NCBI GenBank assembly: GCA_937124575.1
Contig: CAKZKY010000325.1
Span: 1-32,458 of the forward strand
Length of the DNA stretch: 32,458 nucleotides
Origin: an uncultured Pseudomonadota bacterium
GTDB lineage: Bacteria; Desulfobacterota; BSN033; UBA1163
Reading direction: 5' to 3'
In this document: positions 31,368 to 32,458 of the stretch, in pieces
Position numbering within the stretch: position 1 is the first letter of the stretch
How the letters are laid out: the number at the start of each line of letters is the position of its first letter
Notes under the pieces: model-generated
The model's input: only the letters and a program-made list of their open reading frames with translations
What the model was told of the DNA's origin: nothing
The model's database searches: none
Translations under genes and position numbers: made by a program

Positions 31368-31383
31368 GTTCAATATGGTGAAC
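31368..31383. promoter_or_regulatory. palindromic operator site C (putative IclR autoregulation site)
   Basis: GTTCAATATGGTGAAC directly before the iclR start codon. It would overlap the ribosome site and early transcript, as expected for an autorepressor. Confidence 0.68.
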
Positions 31384-31385
31384 GC

Positions 31386-32156
31386 ATGAAAAAGAGCACT
31401 TATTCCGCTCCTTCGGTCAAAAAAGCCTTTAAAATACTTCATACCATTGCAAATTCCTCCTCAGGCTTGGGTGTCAGTGAACTTGCCAAACAGTTGAAGA
31501 TCGGAAAGAGTACGGTTCATGGGATCACCTCTTCACTGGAGGCGCTGGGCGTTTTGGTTCGTGATCCAATCGATAAACGATATAATATCGGATACACCCT
31601 ACTGGAATTAGTAAGAAAGAGTTACGGTCGAATCGAATGGAGAGAGGTCGCAAGGCCCTCGATGGAACGTTTGATGGAAAAAGTGGGGGAGACAATCTTC
31701 CTTGGCATTATGAACGGAGATCACATCACCATCTTAGATGTTGTGGAGTCCCATCACGAAATGAAGATCACTGCGCCCCCTGGAACCCGCTTGCCGCTTC
31801 TTGCAGGCGCAACGGGTAAGGTCTTCCTCAGCCAACTCGATGAGAAGAGGGTGAAGGAGATCATCCAGAAGGTGGGGTTGACCCGATTTACAGCAAATTC
31901 AGTGACCGATCCTAAACTCTTTCTTAAACAGATTGAAGAGACCAGAAAAAAAGGGTATGCGATTGACGATGAGGAGTATCTCGTTGGCGTAAGGGCCATT
32001 GCTGCTCCAATTCAAAGGGGATCCCTGCCTCCGGCTGCCATCTGGGCGGTCGGATTTAGCTCAAGCCTCAATGATCGGAAGATGGAAAGAGTGACCCTTG
32101 AAATCCAACAAGCAGGCCTCGAGATCAGCCACTCACTTGAAGGGCACCGGATGTGA
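31386..32156 (+). CDS. IclR-family transcriptional regulator
   Basis: 256 residues. An N-terminal winged helix-turn-helix (about residues 8-65: VKKAFKILHTIA, VSELAKQLKIGKSTVHGITSSLE) and a C-terminal IclR effector domain (GETIFLGIMNGDHITILD, ATGKVFLSQL, GYAIDDEEYLVGVRAIAAPI). These regulators bind small organic acids or aromatic metabolites. The palindrome in front of its own start recurs at the AOR-2 promoter and before nrfD, so these are likely targets. The ligand is unknown; an aromatic acid or aldehyde metabolite fits the setting but is inference. Confidence 0.9.
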   Translation: MKKSTYSAPSVKKAFKILHTIANSSSGLGVSELAKQLKIGKSTVHGITSSLEALGVLVRDPIDKRYNIGYTLLELVRKSYGRIEWREVARPSMERLMEKVGETIFLGIMNGDHITILDVVESHHEMKITAPPGTRLPLLAGATGKVFLSQLDEKRVKEIIQKVGLTRFTANSVTDPKLFLKQIEETRKKGYAIDDEEYLVGVRAIAAPIQRGSLPPAAIWAVGFSSSLNDRKMERVTLEIQQAGLEISHSLEGHRM

Positions 32157-32170
32157 GTCATGCGTGGAGA

Positions 32171-32458
32171 TTACGAAAAGGAGCGAAGGATTCTGACGAT
32201 ATCGTCTCCGACCTCGTGCGTCTTGGACCGGCCTCCGAGATCGATCGTCCTCACTTTTTTCTCGGATAAGTTCTTCTTGACCGCCTGATAAAGAAGATCC
32301 CCTGCCTCTTTCTCACCGAGATAATCCAACATCATCCTGGCCGTCAGAATGGCGGCGATCGGGTTGGCCAATCCCTTTCCGGCAATGTCTGGGGCTGAGC
32401 CATGGACCGGATCGAAGAATCCCGGATAAGTCTTGTCGTTTGGGTTAAAACTGGCTCC
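32171..32458 (-). CDS. isocitrate/isopropylmalate/homoisocitrate dehydrogenase family, C-terminal part
   Basis: The frame is open to the window edge, so only the last 95 residues are seen; the start lies outside. The segment FDPVHGSAPDIAGKGLANPIA is the conserved NAD-binding stretch of beta-decarboxylating dehydrogenases. The end TIDLGGRSKTHEVGDDIVRIL is nearer isocitrate/homoisocitrate than isopropylmalate dehydrogenases, by my reading. With a LysW operon nearby, homoisocitrate dehydrogenase of the aminoadipate route is attractive, but NAD-isocitrate dehydrogenase or another member is possible. It converges with iclR with only 14 bp between the two stops. Confidence 0.8.
   Translation of the reverse strand, partial: GASFNPNDKTYPGFFDPVHGSAPDIAGKGLANPIAAILTARMMLDYLGEKEAGDLLYQAVKKNLSEKKVRTIDLGGRSKTHEVGDDIVRILRSFS

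Noticed and set aside
1-32458. tRNA, rRNA, CRISPR array, insertion sequence or phage genes
   Set aside because: None seen by eye: no transposase-like frame, no regular spaced direct repeats and no tRNA cloverleaf.

Overview
The window looks like a chromosomal segment of an anaerobic bacterium that degrades aromatic acids through benzoyl-CoA, probably a Desulfobacterota ('Deltaproteobacteria')-type organism. The grounds are tungsten-type aldehyde:ferredoxin oxidoreductases (AOR) with many Fe-S partners, the lower benzoyl-CoA pathway genes (dienoyl-CoA hydratase, hydroxyenoyl-CoA dehydrogenase, ring-opening hydrolase), an NrfD-type membrane protein and several radical-SAM proteins. The taxonomic placement is inference; no rRNA gene is present.

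Layout. (1) 165-5797, plus strand: an aorABC-type AOR operon bracketed by two paralogous CBS-ACT proteins and followed by a nitroreductase. (2) 5971-8289: archaeal-type phosphoglycerate mutase and a radical-SAM protein. (3) 8375-11580, minus strand: a DUF35/thiolase pair, then mltG and ruvX. (4) 12016-18820, plus strand, behind a good sigma-70-type promoter: acyl-CoA dehydrogenase, small biotin carrier, GNAT acetyltransferase, SDR, 6-hydroxycyclohexenecarbonyl-CoA dehydrogenase (had), ring hydrolase (oah/bamA, broken by two frameshifts and a stop), dienoyl-CoA hydratase (dch) and a second SDR. (5) 18981-20303: a radical-SAM protein with a stretched cluster motif. (6) 20552-23375: zinc-ribbon protein, second AOR and a HycB-like ferredoxin. 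(7) 23535-31217, minus strand: nrfD, ferredoxin, moeB-like, moaD-like, then a LysW carrier-protein amino-acid operon lysW-X-Y-(glutamine amidotransferase)-Z-J. (8) 31386-32156: IclR-family regulator. (9) The right edge cuts the C-terminal part of a beta-decarboxylating dehydrogenase that could be homoisocitrate dehydrogenase.

How they fit together. The most striking signal is a 16-bp palindrome, roughly GTTCAnTATnnTGAAC. It occurs twice around the promoter of region 6, once between the promoter and start codon of nrfD (region 7), and once just before the iclR start codon. This suggests one IclR repressor that controls itself, the second AOR unit and the nrfD-ferredoxin-moeB-moaD unit. Those two units carry closely similar ferredoxins and would together supply a W-pterin enzyme, its electron wires, a quinone-linked membrane anchor and sulfur transfer for the pterin cofactor. 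A split, co-regulated membrane-linked AOR system of unknown substrate is my best candidate for something undescribed.

Intergenic regions carry imperfect hairpin repeats built from short degenerate words, different at each locus. No tRNA, rRNA, CRISPR array or insertion sequence was seen.
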